This document shows, piece after piece, positions 34,326-45,969 of a stretch of 64,000 nt of DNA (the first letter of the stretch is position 1; each line of letters starts with the position of its first letter). The DNA is from Tetracladium setigerum (lineage: Eukaryota > Ascomycota > Leotiomycetes > Helotiales): the NCBI GenBank assembly GCA_031472005.1, contig PZJY01000012.1, positions 124,001-188,000 of the forward strand, given 5' to 3'. The translations under genes were made by a program, and so were the position numbers. The notes below the pieces were generated by a model. The model made no database searches and had not been told where the DNA came from. It saw nothing but the letters and a program-made list of their open reading frames with translations.

Positions 34326-35624
34326 GATTGATCGATCGAATTTACTGGCAGCGATTTGTGGAGGTATGAATTTGGCTGAGTGGTGTGCTCAAATATATTT
34401 GAGATGAGGAGGGTGGTCTGGCATATATTCAGCGACATGTGGTGTGCAGACAAAGCGGACGCATCGGTGTCATCCAAAACACAAACATCTAGTCTCCTGC
34501 TTAGAGTTTGTGTCGTGGCAATTAGTTCTAGGTCATTCACGTATTTTTGTTTGTCTACAAACGCTACATGATTTTCTCTCCTCTTTTTTTCCCCTTGTGT
34601 TTGCACACAATTTGTAACATCAAGCTGGCGTCAAAAAGAATTGAGCGAATATTCTTTTTCCCGATAGAATGTATCAATCCTCTTTACTAGAATTTCAAAG
34701 AACAATTATTATTGGTAGCCCAGCCTGGCGTTTAGCAAAACGATGGAATGGTTCAACTTGTCCACTGCACAAGAACACTAACTAATGTTTGATCCCCAGA
34801 ATACGTTCTTCAGCCTACCTTCCAACTTCTCTGATATGCTGTCTCTAGCTTTCTGTGCGGCTGAAACCTCCTTTGGATTGTAACATCTGTTGCTCGGGAG
34901 TGAGTACCTGCCTTGGCAGGGAGTGCATATCAATGGGAGACTTTGAAAAAGGGCTCTGGATGGATATCTTGGGCCGTTCACGAACTCAAATTAAGCCGCA
35001 AATTCACTTCTAAACCGGTACTTCGACCGTTCCGCCATTCGCGGGTTATTTCAAGTTTGGGTTCCGGAGGCTTCTCCACAGTCTGGTTCCAAATTGAGTG
35101 CACATTTTGTTGTGTTAGGAACAAGAGATTTACTCTAGATTCAAGATGCTAGGCTGAGAGATGAAGGCCTTAAGTTTCATGATACGTAGACAAAACAAAA
35201 CATGTAATATCTAGGAATATCGTCAATTGAGTGTGGCCTGCCTGGTCACCTCACTTCACCCTTCACCCTTCACCTTCGCATGGTGCAGGGGAGCGCCAAG
35301 ACATGTTCACCTCAAGTCACAACTTTCTTCCAACCAGAGTTCCTTCAATCATCAAGCCTCAACTCCAGTCAAAAGAGAACAGAAATTACTCTGAGACATC
35401 TCTTCTACGATTGACTTGCTAGGTTCGCGAGGTTGAATTCCACTCAGACAAGTCTGGTATGCTTCGAATCCTCCCCGATCAATAGACGAATTTACGCCAT
35501 GTACTGACGAAATTATCTCCATAGAACCTGACCCGAGAGTTGAACAAGACCTCATCGATCTCAGAATCACCTCTTCTCACACAAGACCTCTTCCGACCAA
35601 GTATCATCAAACAACATTCTCGCC
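34326..35624. other. intergenic, no gene seen
   Basis: Upstream region of the fusion gene and of coiled-coil copy 2. Open frames are short. A minus-strand stretch near 34800-34900 reads EVSAAQKARDSISEKLEG, slightly coiled-coil-like, but is too short to call. Confidence 0.45.
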
Positions 35625-36810
35625 ATGACCAATTCAATCGATGCCAAATTCGAAGACGAGGAGCGTAAGCTCATGGCGAAGCTTGAGCTTTTCAAATGCG
35701 TGAAGGATAAGAGATTGGTCATTGAGGAGTCTAAGGCTTTGATTGCCAAACAAAGTATCGAAGTCGAAAAATTGGACAAGAAGCGTGCAGCTATTCTCGA
35801 TGACCTTGATATCATGGAGCAAAATCGTGCAGATTTGAAAGAAAGTCACGAAGCCCGGAAGCTCGTTTGGACTGAAAAACAAAACTCAGAGAATACTTCA
35901 TTCTTCAGCTTCAATATGGTTGCTTCTTGGATCAGTACTGGTGAGAAGGTCGACTTGGAGGCGTCTGTCAAGCTTGCAGAGGAGAATGTGGCACTACTCA
36001 AGCAGTGTGTGGAGATTTGCAAGATGGCTGCATTGATTGCAGAGGAGCGACAGAGCAAGTTGCTTCCGATTTTATATCAGCTAAAAGATATGAAGGAGAA
36101 TATTGAAACGGCGCAGATGAAGCTTGATTCAAGCACCGACGAGCTACAAATCGCCTACACAGAGTGGAACGAAAAATGGGAAGAGGCCACTAAGAATGAG
36201 GTCACTCAGCAAGACCTTCAGACGGCATGCAAACAAGAGAGAGAGAAGTGGCAACCTCTAGCTTTGGCAGGCGCTTACATCCGTGGAAGAAAGCTTGAGT
36301 GGGTCGGGGAGAAAATCCGCCCTGGACAAGATGAGAAAGTCGTCGAGGCTGGAAACCAGGCTTCGCACTATGGAATGGCCGTTGCCGATGCGACATTATA
36401 CCAAGATTTCAGCCCTATCAAGCGAGTCGACTTCAATGTCTACGAGGAATTATATGGAGTACATCCAAGTATTGTTTGGAAGCGTCGAGGGGTGGAGGAA
36501 CTCTGCAGACTTTTGGACTGGAGAGCAGCAATGATGGACTTTTATGGTCACAGTTACAAGTCTGGAACCTTCAAGTCTTCACCTTTCGATAATAACTCCA
36601 AGGCTGTTATTGAAGCAATCACCCAAAATCAAAAAGATGGAACCCGTGAAGGAGTTGAAAAGTTCTTCCTGATCTCGGCCATCGTGTACCCGAAATTGGA
36701 AAAGCTCTACAATGATGCTTTGACTGCACACAAGGCACATCTTAAAACCAGGTAAGTAACTTCACTCTCGTTATGATCAATCTCATTTAACTCCGAGCAG
36801 GAGAAATTAA
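35625..36810 (+). CDS. coiled-coil family protein, copy 2
   Basis: Exon 1 is 35625-36751 and a tiny exon 2 is 36801-36810 (intron GTAAGT...GAGCAG), giving 378 aa. The last intron sits a few codons from the stop, exactly as in copy 1 at 3931-5787. The N-terminal ~85 residues are a charged coiled coil. FNMVASWISTGEKVDLEAS near residue 90 aligns with FHGVASWFKGNTSSLEEV in copy 3. Another coiled coil follows, then the family signature: LAGAYIRGRKLEW and EAGNQASHYGMAVADATLY, and after that LLDWRAAMMDF. No catalytic or membrane features; I cannot assign a function. The frame is intact, so this is the best reference member in the window. Confidence 0.7.
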
Positions 36811-37797
36811 ATTGCGACCACCATTGAGATTGAACACTGAAGTCACTTGTGTACTCCATAAAGCATCACAGGACGAACGATCACTTCCTATTCTCAGCTC
36901 CTTCTACACCACAGAACTTTTGCTTTCTTCAGCAATAGCTTTAATTTCAAGAGCTGTGACAAGACAACTGAAATTCTTGCTTGTTTACTCCAGAATTAAC
37001 AAATTCGCATGTTTCGCCGGAAAAAGATTCATCACTGCTCTTGTCACTGCTCAAGCTTCCCAGCATTATTTTCATTCAAACTCTCACAAAAAGGTAGTGT
37101 ATATTGCTCTCCCCACCAAATCCTTGAAGCTAGTACTAACTTTTTTCAAGAAACAACGCGCTCTTTGGTTTTCCCATACAGAATTATACCAGCGGAGGAA
37201 CTGTGCAGTGCTTCATCGAGGCACGCGCAATCATGCGAGGCAGATGTGGTTCCCAAAGCTAGAGTGGCAAGAAATTCCAGATAGTATAAATTATTAAATT
37301 TTATTCCTCTGCGTATCCTCCGGTGCGTTTGTGACTTGTTTTATATATCCCTGAGTGCTGCCAAACTACGTTGTGAAAAATGCAAATTTGTGAATCTTGC
37401 TCGGTTAAGATGAACGCCAAGACTTTTGAACATCCCCTTCCATCCATTGAGTCAATATCATTTTCCAAACAACACTCCAGCTTGTACAAACATCGACCTC
37501 TCTTTCCAAAGACAACTAGATCGGCTTCGGCTAGATGATACGAAAGTTTGGACGATCGACTCCTTTCGATCTCTCTACTTTGCAGCTCTGGCTTCAAGCT
37601 CTTCGCCAACCGATCACCTACAACCACCCAATTACGGTATGCCTCCTGCTTTTGCTCCATCATGAGATACGTCCTAATATTGTCATCATCTAGCCCACTT
37701 CTCCTACCTCAACTCCAACCAATTGCTGACGGTCAAGTTACAACAACCTGTGTCGCTCCCCTCCTAACTTACCGATCTTGCTCGCCTTTCATCCTCA
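36811..37797. other. intergenic between coiled-coil copies 2 and 3
   Basis: No supported gene. A 120-codon minus-strand frame at 37301-37663 and a 161-codon plus frame at 36812-37297 show no domain and differ from the family on either side. Confidence 0.45.
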
Positions 37798-37818
37798 TCA
37801 CTCACTCAAAAAAAGATT

Positions 37819-39181
37819 CATGGACCGCAAAAAAACAGATTACTTCCCTGTTTCGAGATACCCCGTCCTGTCAGTCCAGTATCCAAGAGAATATCAGCAC
37901 AATAACGGCTCAATTCAATTTGGCGATCAAGGAATGGAAGAACTATGTGTGGAAAACACGAGGTCACCGGAGCGTCGCGACATTACCGAAATGGTGATGG
38001 CACCAAAGATCGGAGGACTTGATCACATTCTTTCTGGCTTTCATGGTGTAGCTTCATGGTTCAAAGGCAACACTTCAAGCTTGGAAGAAGTGCAAATCGA
38101 AAGTATAGAAGGGGCTGTCGAGTCTGATGAGCACACTACCATGCTAGTGGAGGAAGTTTACGGCTGGAGAGAAATTGCAACTACCAGAAATTCGATTGCA
38201 AAAGCGATGGGGTACGCTATGTCAATCTCCTCGCAACTCACAAGCTTGGAATCCGATACGGTTGAGTTGCAATTAAAGGACGCATTTCAGAAACTATGTG
38301 ATCCGAGCATTTCTGAGGCGGTGGGAGCAACTGAAAAGTAGTCGGAGCAAATAAGACACACTATTAATCAAATTACAACAGTTCGAGAAACTGAAGAGAA
38401 GTCAGGGCAAACAAAACAAACCATTGATCGAATTACCACAGAAGCATACGAGAGAGGAAGGAAAGAAGAGCGACAATTCCTAGAAACAGTAGTGACGCGC
38501 CTGATGGAAGAAAATGACGAAGCAAAAATAACCTTCGCCCTAAAACTCGACGCTGCGCGAAAGAATGCCTACAACCAAGGACTCCAGCAAGCACAAGACT
38601 CATCCCAAGAGCTCGCAGAAACAACCTAAGCCTCAAAACTCGACATTGCCCGAAAAGAAGCCTACAATAAAGGCCTCCAGGAAGCCCAAAACTCAACCCA
38701 AGAGCTCGCAAAAGCCGGCCGATACATCCGCGAGCGCTGTCTTGAGTGGTCAAAGGATGAAAAGCAAAATGAAAATCTCATCGAGTTCGGGCACATCGCA
38801 GCGCACTTCGGAATGGCTGTCGCCGATTCAACACTATACTCCACCCAAGAACTCTTCCCAAGGACAGATATCAATACTTTCAGGTGCTTGTATGGCGTTG
38901 GTCCTGGTATGGCGTATCACTGTCGACACTTGCCGAAGATGGTTGATTTGCTGAATTGGAGAGGAGGGATGAAACATTTGATTCGATGGACTTATAATGT
39001 GAGTGAGTTTGCGAGGGTTTGTGACCCGTTGCTTCGTCATTTGGAGGCGTTTCAGAATTCTGCGGATGTGGAGATGGAATTGGGTGAAGTTAGTGTGGAT
39101 GAGAAGTATAGAAAGTTGAAGGCGATTTATGAGGCTGCGTTCGAAAAGAACAAGATATCCAGGAGCAAGAAAGTATGGTGA
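37819..39181 (+). pseudogene. coiled-coil family, copy 3, with two in-frame stops
   Basis: A single frame from ATG 37819 runs to the stop at 39179-39181 but is interrupted by TAG at 38339-38341 and TAA at 38627-38629. Both stops fall in tandem protein repeats, so the expected codons can be read from the sister units: the TAG aligns with an AAG (around EEKSGQTKQTIDRITT), and the TAA with a TTC (repeat ALKLDAARKNAYNQGL / ASKLDIARKEAYNKGL). These are substitutions, not run-length errors. After the second stop the frame is well preserved: AGRYIRERCLEW and FGHIAAHFGMAVADSTLY, then LLNWRGGMKHL, matching copy 2. It may be a recent pseudogene, or shorter proteins may be made from either part. Promoter and true start are uncertain. 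Confidence 0.65.
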
Positions 39182-39712
39182 TAAAAGGAATCAGAATGAT
39201 AACACAGCTGTCTGGATGGGAGGACATTCTATGAGCGGGTTTGCTGCTGGAACAACGCAAGACATATCGCCAGGGCAAACAGACACGATAGTTGGGCCAG
39301 TTGTTCAGAACACCAGCTGAAGTATCGCTGCTATTATTAGGGTGTTAGTTCTTTCAGATGCGGAGTTGGTTGGCTATGTGGAGAAGCTAGATTCGGACTC
39401 ATTCAGCTCAGAGCTTCAGAAAGCTGACAAACATAATACACTGCACAAATGTAAACAGAATTGACCCCTTCCTGCTCCAAGAATCTTATGTAAGCCTGAT
39501 AATTCTAGTTCATTTCATTGTCAAAATTGTCTCTCATAGTTAAAATGAACGCAGTCTTGGACCCATATGATGTCTATCTACCACTCTACACAATCACGAG
39601 CACAGATCATTCCGAGCCATCTGACAAGCAAAGAAACACCTCTCTAGGTATTCATACACCTACTCGCACCAAAAAAAAGAGGAAATCATGGCTTCTCACA
39701 ACCCAGACGATC
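39182..39712. other. convergent 3' region
   Basis: Spacer between the coiled-coil pseudogene and the sugar transporter; nothing recognisable beyond low-complexity open frames. Confidence 0.45.
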
Positions 39713-41752
39713 CTAATAATTACCACCGCTGTAACTCTGACTCCTGATCAAAGTAACGCTCCTCCTACTCTCCGCGCTTCTCCTCAATTCCACGCGCCTT
39801 TGAATATCCTCGCTCCTCCTCGCTTCACCACTTCTCCTCTCTGGAACATCACCACCATCACCTTCCCCAACAACAGCGGCATACCCTCCACCCACCTCCT
39901 CATCAAGCACAACCTCATCCCTAATCCGGCTCACCAACCATGCCGCCACAAGCGTAAAAATTCCACCCGAAGCCAGCACGACTGAAATTGATCTGTCACC
40001 TGGAACACCACGTGGTTTTTGCAGGACCTTGAAGATAATGGATGAACCAATCGTAGCAAGGATTTGAGGAGCCGCGATGGACATGTTGTGAATTCCGAGG
40101 ATGACGCCTGCCTGGTCTTCTTCAGGTTCTTCCTCATTATGGGGACGTGAGCGACGAAGGGCGTCGCGTTTGGATATTTCGGCCGAGATGATGGCGAATG
40201 GTGCCCAGAGAGTCAAGGCCCAGGAGATACCGACAACGCCAATGAGCGTTGTGGCAGCGCCGATGGAACGGACGAGGAGTGTGGAGAACATGCAGCCTGC
40301 GAAGATAATGTGGGAGAGCATCCATGCTCGTCGGAGGGTAAGCCATGGAATCACGAGACGGTCGAGGAAGCGGGAGGTAACTGTGGTGTATGAATTGGGT
40401 GGGCCCGAGCTTGGCGAAGAAGGTTGCGAGCTGGGTGCATCATATGAAGGTGCTATGAAAAGGGGAGGAAGACGTTGGTTGTTAGGGAGGTGATGGCGTA
40501 GATCAGAAGAGCGAAAGTGCCGACTCGAGTGGCTTTTTCGTAGAGGACGTCGAGTTCGGCAGGGGTCATGTTGGGGTTGGCTGAAATATAGGGTTGGACG
40601 TAGATATCACCTATGTAGGAGGAAGAGTAGAAGAGTTGGGGGAAGAATCCAATCCACGCGAAGAATTGAACTTCGCATACTTTGCGGGTTTGGGGAGGAA
40701 GGCGACGAATAGACTTGAATACTTTTTTGAAGAATGCTATGAGCCCACTAGAATTGCTTTTGGGCGGTCCTTCAAGACGTGGGTCGCGTTCACGAATCGT
40801 AGTAACGCTGATTGCGACGGTACTGGAGAGGGCGATGCAGGCTATCACACAAAGAACTTTGAATTGGGTATTTCCAAAGAACCCGAGATATCTGGGGAGG
40901 TTGATATAGCCAGCAACATAGCCGATGATGTTTCCTACGCCTACGATTCGACTTGCCATAGCATTTGCCGATTCTAGGACAGGTTAGAGCTTTCTTTGAA
41001 TGCTTGGGAATGGGAATAACGTACCTTGCTGGTGCGCAGGGGCACAATCGAGGATGAATGCTCGGATCCCAGCTTGAACTATACTAAGTTAGCATGAAAC
41101 GTATGAATTTGCAAGAAATTTGCATACCAGTATTAATGGAAAAATCCAAGATGTAGATGAAGAGCACAGCTACCACAATTATGGTATTCTTAGCACCATT
41201 GGATTCCTTGTCTACACCAAACAGTCCTAATCCACCTCCCACAATCTCTCTGACCCAGGCCAGTGCAAGCAGCGAGACTATTGTCGCAAGACCTCCAAAC
41301 ACCATAAATGGTGTTCGCTTTCCCCAAGACGACCGGCAGCCATCACTCAACATCCCAACATATGGTTGAACCAGCGTTCCGGAAAGTGGACCCGCGATCC
41401 AAACCAAAGCCATCAAAGACTTGCTTAGGCCTAAGGATAGCAGATAAGGGGTTCCGTTCGATAGTTCCACCGCCCATGCCAGTTGTAAACCACCAATACT
41501 GATGGTCAGAAGTATAAAATAGAATAATCCCTTCGTCTCCTGGTAGCCATCCTCTTGTTCTCGGTCCAGCGTATTGAAGTATGAGTCGTCGTCGTCGTCG
41601 TCGTTGTCCGATGGCGACATTAACGGGGATTGCTCGTGAACAGGCTTCGCGACTCGATCAAGAGAGGAGTTCGTTGGATTATCGCCTTGTGTAGGTGGTG
41701 ATCTGTTCGAGTCGCCATCGGGGACTCGAGACGTTGTCTCGTCCTTCGCCAT
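39713..41752 (-). CDS. sucrose/maltose-type sugar:proton symporter (GPH/SUT family)
   Basis: Exons 41752-41128, 41078-41025 and 40973-39713 (introns GTATGC...ATAG and GTACGT...CTAG) give 646 aa after one base is added at the run 40462-40465. The N-terminal ~65 residues are cytosolic and polar with a run of six Asp coded by GTC repeats. Then come transmembrane helices with SUT-type motifs: LQLAWAVELS, PYLLSLGLSKSLMALVW, AGPLSGTLVQPYVGMLSD, SSWGKRTPF, and after the first introns FILDCAPAHQQESANA and ASRIVGVGNIIGYVAGY. This set is diagnostic of plant sucrose carriers and S. pombe Sut1-type alpha-glucoside transporters at the plasma membrane. A Ser/Arg-rich cytosolic tail closes the protein. Substrate (maltose or sucrose) is inferred from the family only. 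Confidence 0.85.
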
Positions 41753-42866
41753 CTTGTTGATTGACTACGCGCCTTAATCGGTTTCTGCGTCGCCCTTTCC
41801 AGCTCTCGGATATACTTCACCCGTCGCGATTTCGTCCCAATTTTCGCTCTATGCGGTGTAAGTTGCGGGTAAATGTTGGGATTCTTCCTGTTCGATGGAG
41901 ACTTCGATGTTGTCTTTGTAGAGTATTGCTCGTACTGTTGGTCTGGGGAATTCAGAGCGTCTGGCTCAATCACACTCCACTGACCATCACGAGGAGTTAT
42001 GCGAGTGTGTATGAGTGACGGGTCCTCCGTTGAGGTTGCCTTGCAGCGCGTGCCAGCTGTCTTGCTGCGGTCGTGGTATTTTGGCAAATGACCCAACTGA
42101 CCTGACTGTATGCCGAACCTCAGCTCTCGTACGTAATTGGGAAATGACGATAGGAGGCGTGGAAAGGCTGCGTGAGTAATTTGTGAGTCGTCGTGTTGAG
42201 AATTCGAGATATCAAAGCTCGTAGTCTTGCTCTGTCGCAAGGAATGGAATGGATTTAGGATAACATTGTTTCTGTGGTTGAGGTTGTGGTTGTTGGTTAG
42301 TTGCAGCAAGGTACCAGAAGTGGGTGGGAGGTGTCTACGTCAGTTGGAGGCAGACAAGCAGCACCCGCCAAGAACGTGGGAACTCATTCCGTTCCTTGTG
42401 AGTCTTGGACATTTGACAGAGGCCGAGAGAGGGTAGCGGAGTTGTAAGGTGTGGCAGGTACGTGTGAAGCTACCAAAAGTGATTACGACAAATCCTCCAG
42501 GCTTCGATATCGCACCACAAACGAGCTCTTGTTGACGTCGCCCTGACCCCTTGATTGTGTGTGTGTGTTAGAAGTTCAGAATACTGTGTAGCTTTGTCTT
42601 TTGTTTTTGCTCATCTCTCCCATCATCCACTCTCGAAGCGTTGAACATACTCTACAGTAACTCCCTTCCTCAACCCACCCCCTCGATCGAATCGCATCTT
42701 GTCGCAGTCGCACAGTTTATCACCAATTTCGATTACAGTATTCTCGCGACAGTTACATGTGTCCTTCCCTCTCGCGCCGCTGCTCGTCGTTGAGCTACGA
42801 CCTCGCCATCCATCAGAATCAAACGAGCGTGGCCTGAACGTCCGAAGTCGACGAACCACCCCAAAA
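41753..42866. promoter_or_regulatory. shared upstream region of the transporter and NHX1
   Basis: About 1.1 kb between two divergent starts. Open frames (for example 42623-42964 minus) overlap the NHX1 start and lack domains. A GTGTGTGTGT stretch lies near 42558-42568. Confidence 0.5.
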
Positions 42867-45061
42867 ATGTCTGCGACCGCCGCCATTACAGGTGTTGTAC
42901 ACGAGCTCTTAAGTACGTGGGGAATCTGGGGATTGGGGGTATGCGCAGAGGCTAATTGATGCATTGCAGAAAGAGTAGAAGAAGAGGGGGACGACGGCGA
43001 TGGTGAGGGAACTCCATCCGCAGAGCAGAAGGATCAAGCTAACAAGAGGACAGATACCAACTCTTCCCAGAAGGAGAAGTTCTCGTCATGGGCCCTCTTT
43101 ATCATGATAATGCTGCTCATTACAGCATTGTTCACCAGTTATCTGCTTCAGCAAAAGAAGATAGAGGCTGTACATGAGACGGTCATTTCCATTTTTGCTG
43201 GTAGGGAATACTACCTTAATCTTGGACGCGCTGACATCTTCTAGGTATGACTGTCGGACTGATACTGAGAGTAACCCCTGGACACTCACTGCAAGATCTT
43301 GTGAGCTTCGATTACCAGATATTCTTCAACCTCCTTCTCCCGCCAATCATCTTGGGCTCTGGCTATGAATTACATCAAGCGAATTTCTTTAGGAATATAG
43401 GTTCCATCCTCACCTTCGCATTCGCCGGTACCTTCATATCAGCCATCGTTCTCGGATTGGTTCTATGGTTATATACAAGGATAAATCTAGATGGCTTCGA
43501 GAGTAAGTTGACCTTCGTTGACGCTATCTCCGTTGGCGCAACCTTGTCAGCAACCGATCCAGTTACCATCCTCGCCATTTTCAACACCTACAAAGTGGAC
43601 CCCAAATTGTATACTATCATCTTTGGTGAATCTATTCTCAACGATGCCGTTGCTATTGTGTTGTTCGAGACTGCACAAAGATACAAGGAAAGGGCGGCAG
43701 GAGCGGCGGGGACCCTGGGCTTCCTTAGCCTTTTTGAAGGTATTGGAATCTTCTTGGGTGTCTTCTTCGGTAGTTTGATCATTGGAATGCTTGTGGGAAT
43801 TGGTACGGCGCTCGCGTTGAAGTATACCTATGTGAGACGCTTCCCTAAGATCGAGAGTTGTTTGATTGTCTTGATCGCCTACGCAAGCTATTTCTTCTCA
43901 AACGGAATCTCCATGTCAGGTACGTAATTCGATTTTGATCAAAGAACCCAACTTACGTTACTAGGTATTGTCACGCTCTTATTCTGCGGAATCACCCTTA
44001 AACACTACGCCTACTACAACATGTCTCGACGGACACAGCTCACCACGAAATACCTTTTCCAAGTTCTCTCCCAATTGTCAGAGAATTTCATCTTCATCTA
44101 CCTTGGCCTATCCCTCTTTACCGAACATTCACTGCGATTCAAGCCGCTCTTCATTATTGTGACGGTGCTTGGAATTTGTGTTGCTCGTTGGGCCGCTGTT
44201 TTTCCACTCTCGAAGGGGATCAATTGGTTCATCCGATATCGAGCAAGGAGAAGAGGACAAGAAGTTGCAGATGAGCTTCCATACAGCTATCAAGCAATGC
44301 TCTTCTGGGCAGGTCTTCGTGGAGCTGTTGGAGTTGCCTTGGCAGCAGGGATGTCAGGTCCAAATGTCTGGGAACTGAAAGCGACTGTTTTAGTCGTAGT
44401 GGTACTTACCGTCATCATCTTTGGTGGCACCACGGCACGTATGCTGGAGATTTTGGGTATTCGAACGGGTGTGGTGGAGGAGATAGATTCGGATGATGAG
44501 TTTGACATCGAAGCCATTCCAGGTGGCTCATATTACAAACACACTACCGGAGGCATCGGTAATATTCCTGGACGAGGAAATGGCACCATACCACTTTCCG
44601 GACTCCACGGAAACGGCCACAGTCGTCCAGGAGAACGAGGAAGCTATGTGAGCGGCAATGCAAGCCCAATCCACAGAGCATCTAGCCTCGCTCGCAAAAA
44701 TTCGACCACGGGCAGAAACCGCGGCGACAGTGAGACAGACCAGGATCTGCTTCACCCAATATTAGCGACGGAAGATTCAGATATGGATTCAGACACATCC
44801 GACCTACCACCCGCAGCGAGGAGGAGTCCAAACCGAATTGGAACCCCACCAGTTGCGGAGTCTGGCCCATCGTATCCCACATCAGGGAGATCGAGGGAGG
44901 ACTCCAGTGCACCTCATATTAGCGCCAGTGCTGCGTTCAATCAATTGATAAATGGCACTGCTGAAGATCACGCTGAGTGGTTCAGGCAGTTGGACGAGGG
45001 GTTTATCAAGCCCAAATTATTATTGGATGGAGGGAAGGGTCCCCATGGAGGACCTAGTTGA
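42867..45061 (+). CDS. NHX1: endosomal/vacuolar Na+(K+)/H+ exchanger
   Basis: Four exons (42867-42912, 42970-43200, 43245-43919, 43965-45061) give 682 aa without any frame repair. A short N-terminal segment precedes transmembrane helix 1 (WALFIMIMLLITALFTSYLL). The ion path shows FFNLLLPPIILGSGYEL (amiloride-binding region of NHE/NHX), AISVGATLSATDPVT, GESILNDAVAIVLFE (the conserved Asn-Asp pair) and FWAGLRGAVGVALA. The C-terminal ~200 residues are a Ser/Gly-rich cytosolic tail. The order and spacing match yeast Nhx1, which exchanges luminal protons for Na+ or K+ in late endosomes and controls pH and trafficking. Introns are 44-57 nt with GTACGT/GTAGGG donors. The ATG at 42867 is preceded by CCAAAA, a good fungal start context. 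Confidence 0.92.
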
Positions 45062-45969
45062 GAGGATAGTGTATAGAGAGCTGTAATTTACATGTGTTAC
45101 TGGATGGGAAGAAAGATTCCCTTGCGGGACCTTGGGAGAGGGAAACGGTATAGACAGGTGTACTTTACCTATTTTATTCGTGTTTTTTGCATGCATTGCA
45201 TGTCTGTGTGCACTTTGTGTGCACTTGAGAGAAAATTTAATTTGCTCATTAACAACAGGCAATTATAAAATCTGGCAGAACAGGAGTTATTGATTGTTTC
45301 GGTCGGCACTATCAATCGCCTAACGAGCCACTTTCATACATTCTTCGAGATTATAAATGTATATATATTTTTTTTATAAAAAAAACCTCCCTGATATTCT
45401 AAGATTTTTAAGACAAAGAAGATCCTCACCTAATAACGAAGAGACTTGTTGAGGTGCAGGTGTTACAAAGCGAACGATTGTTAGGTGTATTAGTATTTGA
45501 AAGGCAATACTTTCTGTCGGGAGACTAGGCATGCGGGTGGGAAATAGTGATCACTAAACGTAGGGTTCGATTCTTCATTCTGGTTATGTCTAGAGTAGAA
45601 GAAAAGGGGGAGTGACCGGAAGCCAGGATATGAAGATATGAAGGGCTAAATGCTATAGCACTACACCACGTGATCCTGGTTTCTGACGCTTTCACTATTT
45701 TAATATCTTTTAATTCATGCAAGCCTTCTATTCCAGGTACGAATCTCGAGCTTATTGAGTTATCAGAGATCATTTCGGCGCCAACAAGTTCCTTGCTTTG
45801 AAGAGGGAGAGGGTGACCAAGTGTCTTGGCAGTGCGGCTGAGTTTGGTCTTTCTCAAAGAGTGACTACTGACACGCTCCTGCCTAGATGTAGCAAATATA
45901 CATAAGTTCTTTAAGAGATTCCAGGTTGGAACTTGCATTATCCTTGACTTTCAACCATCTTCTTTGACA
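45062..45969. other. intergenic, A/T-rich 3' flank of NHX1
   Basis: Contains an A/T run at about 45357-45387 and a CACGTGATC element near 45667. The 137-codon minus-strand frame at 45525-45938 has no domain and is not called. Confidence 0.5.

Noticed and set aside
37819..39181. Repeat-induced point mutation as the cause of the stops in coiled-coil copy 3
   Set aside because: The changes read from sister repeats (AAG to TAG, TTC to TAA) are not C-to-T or G-to-A transitions.
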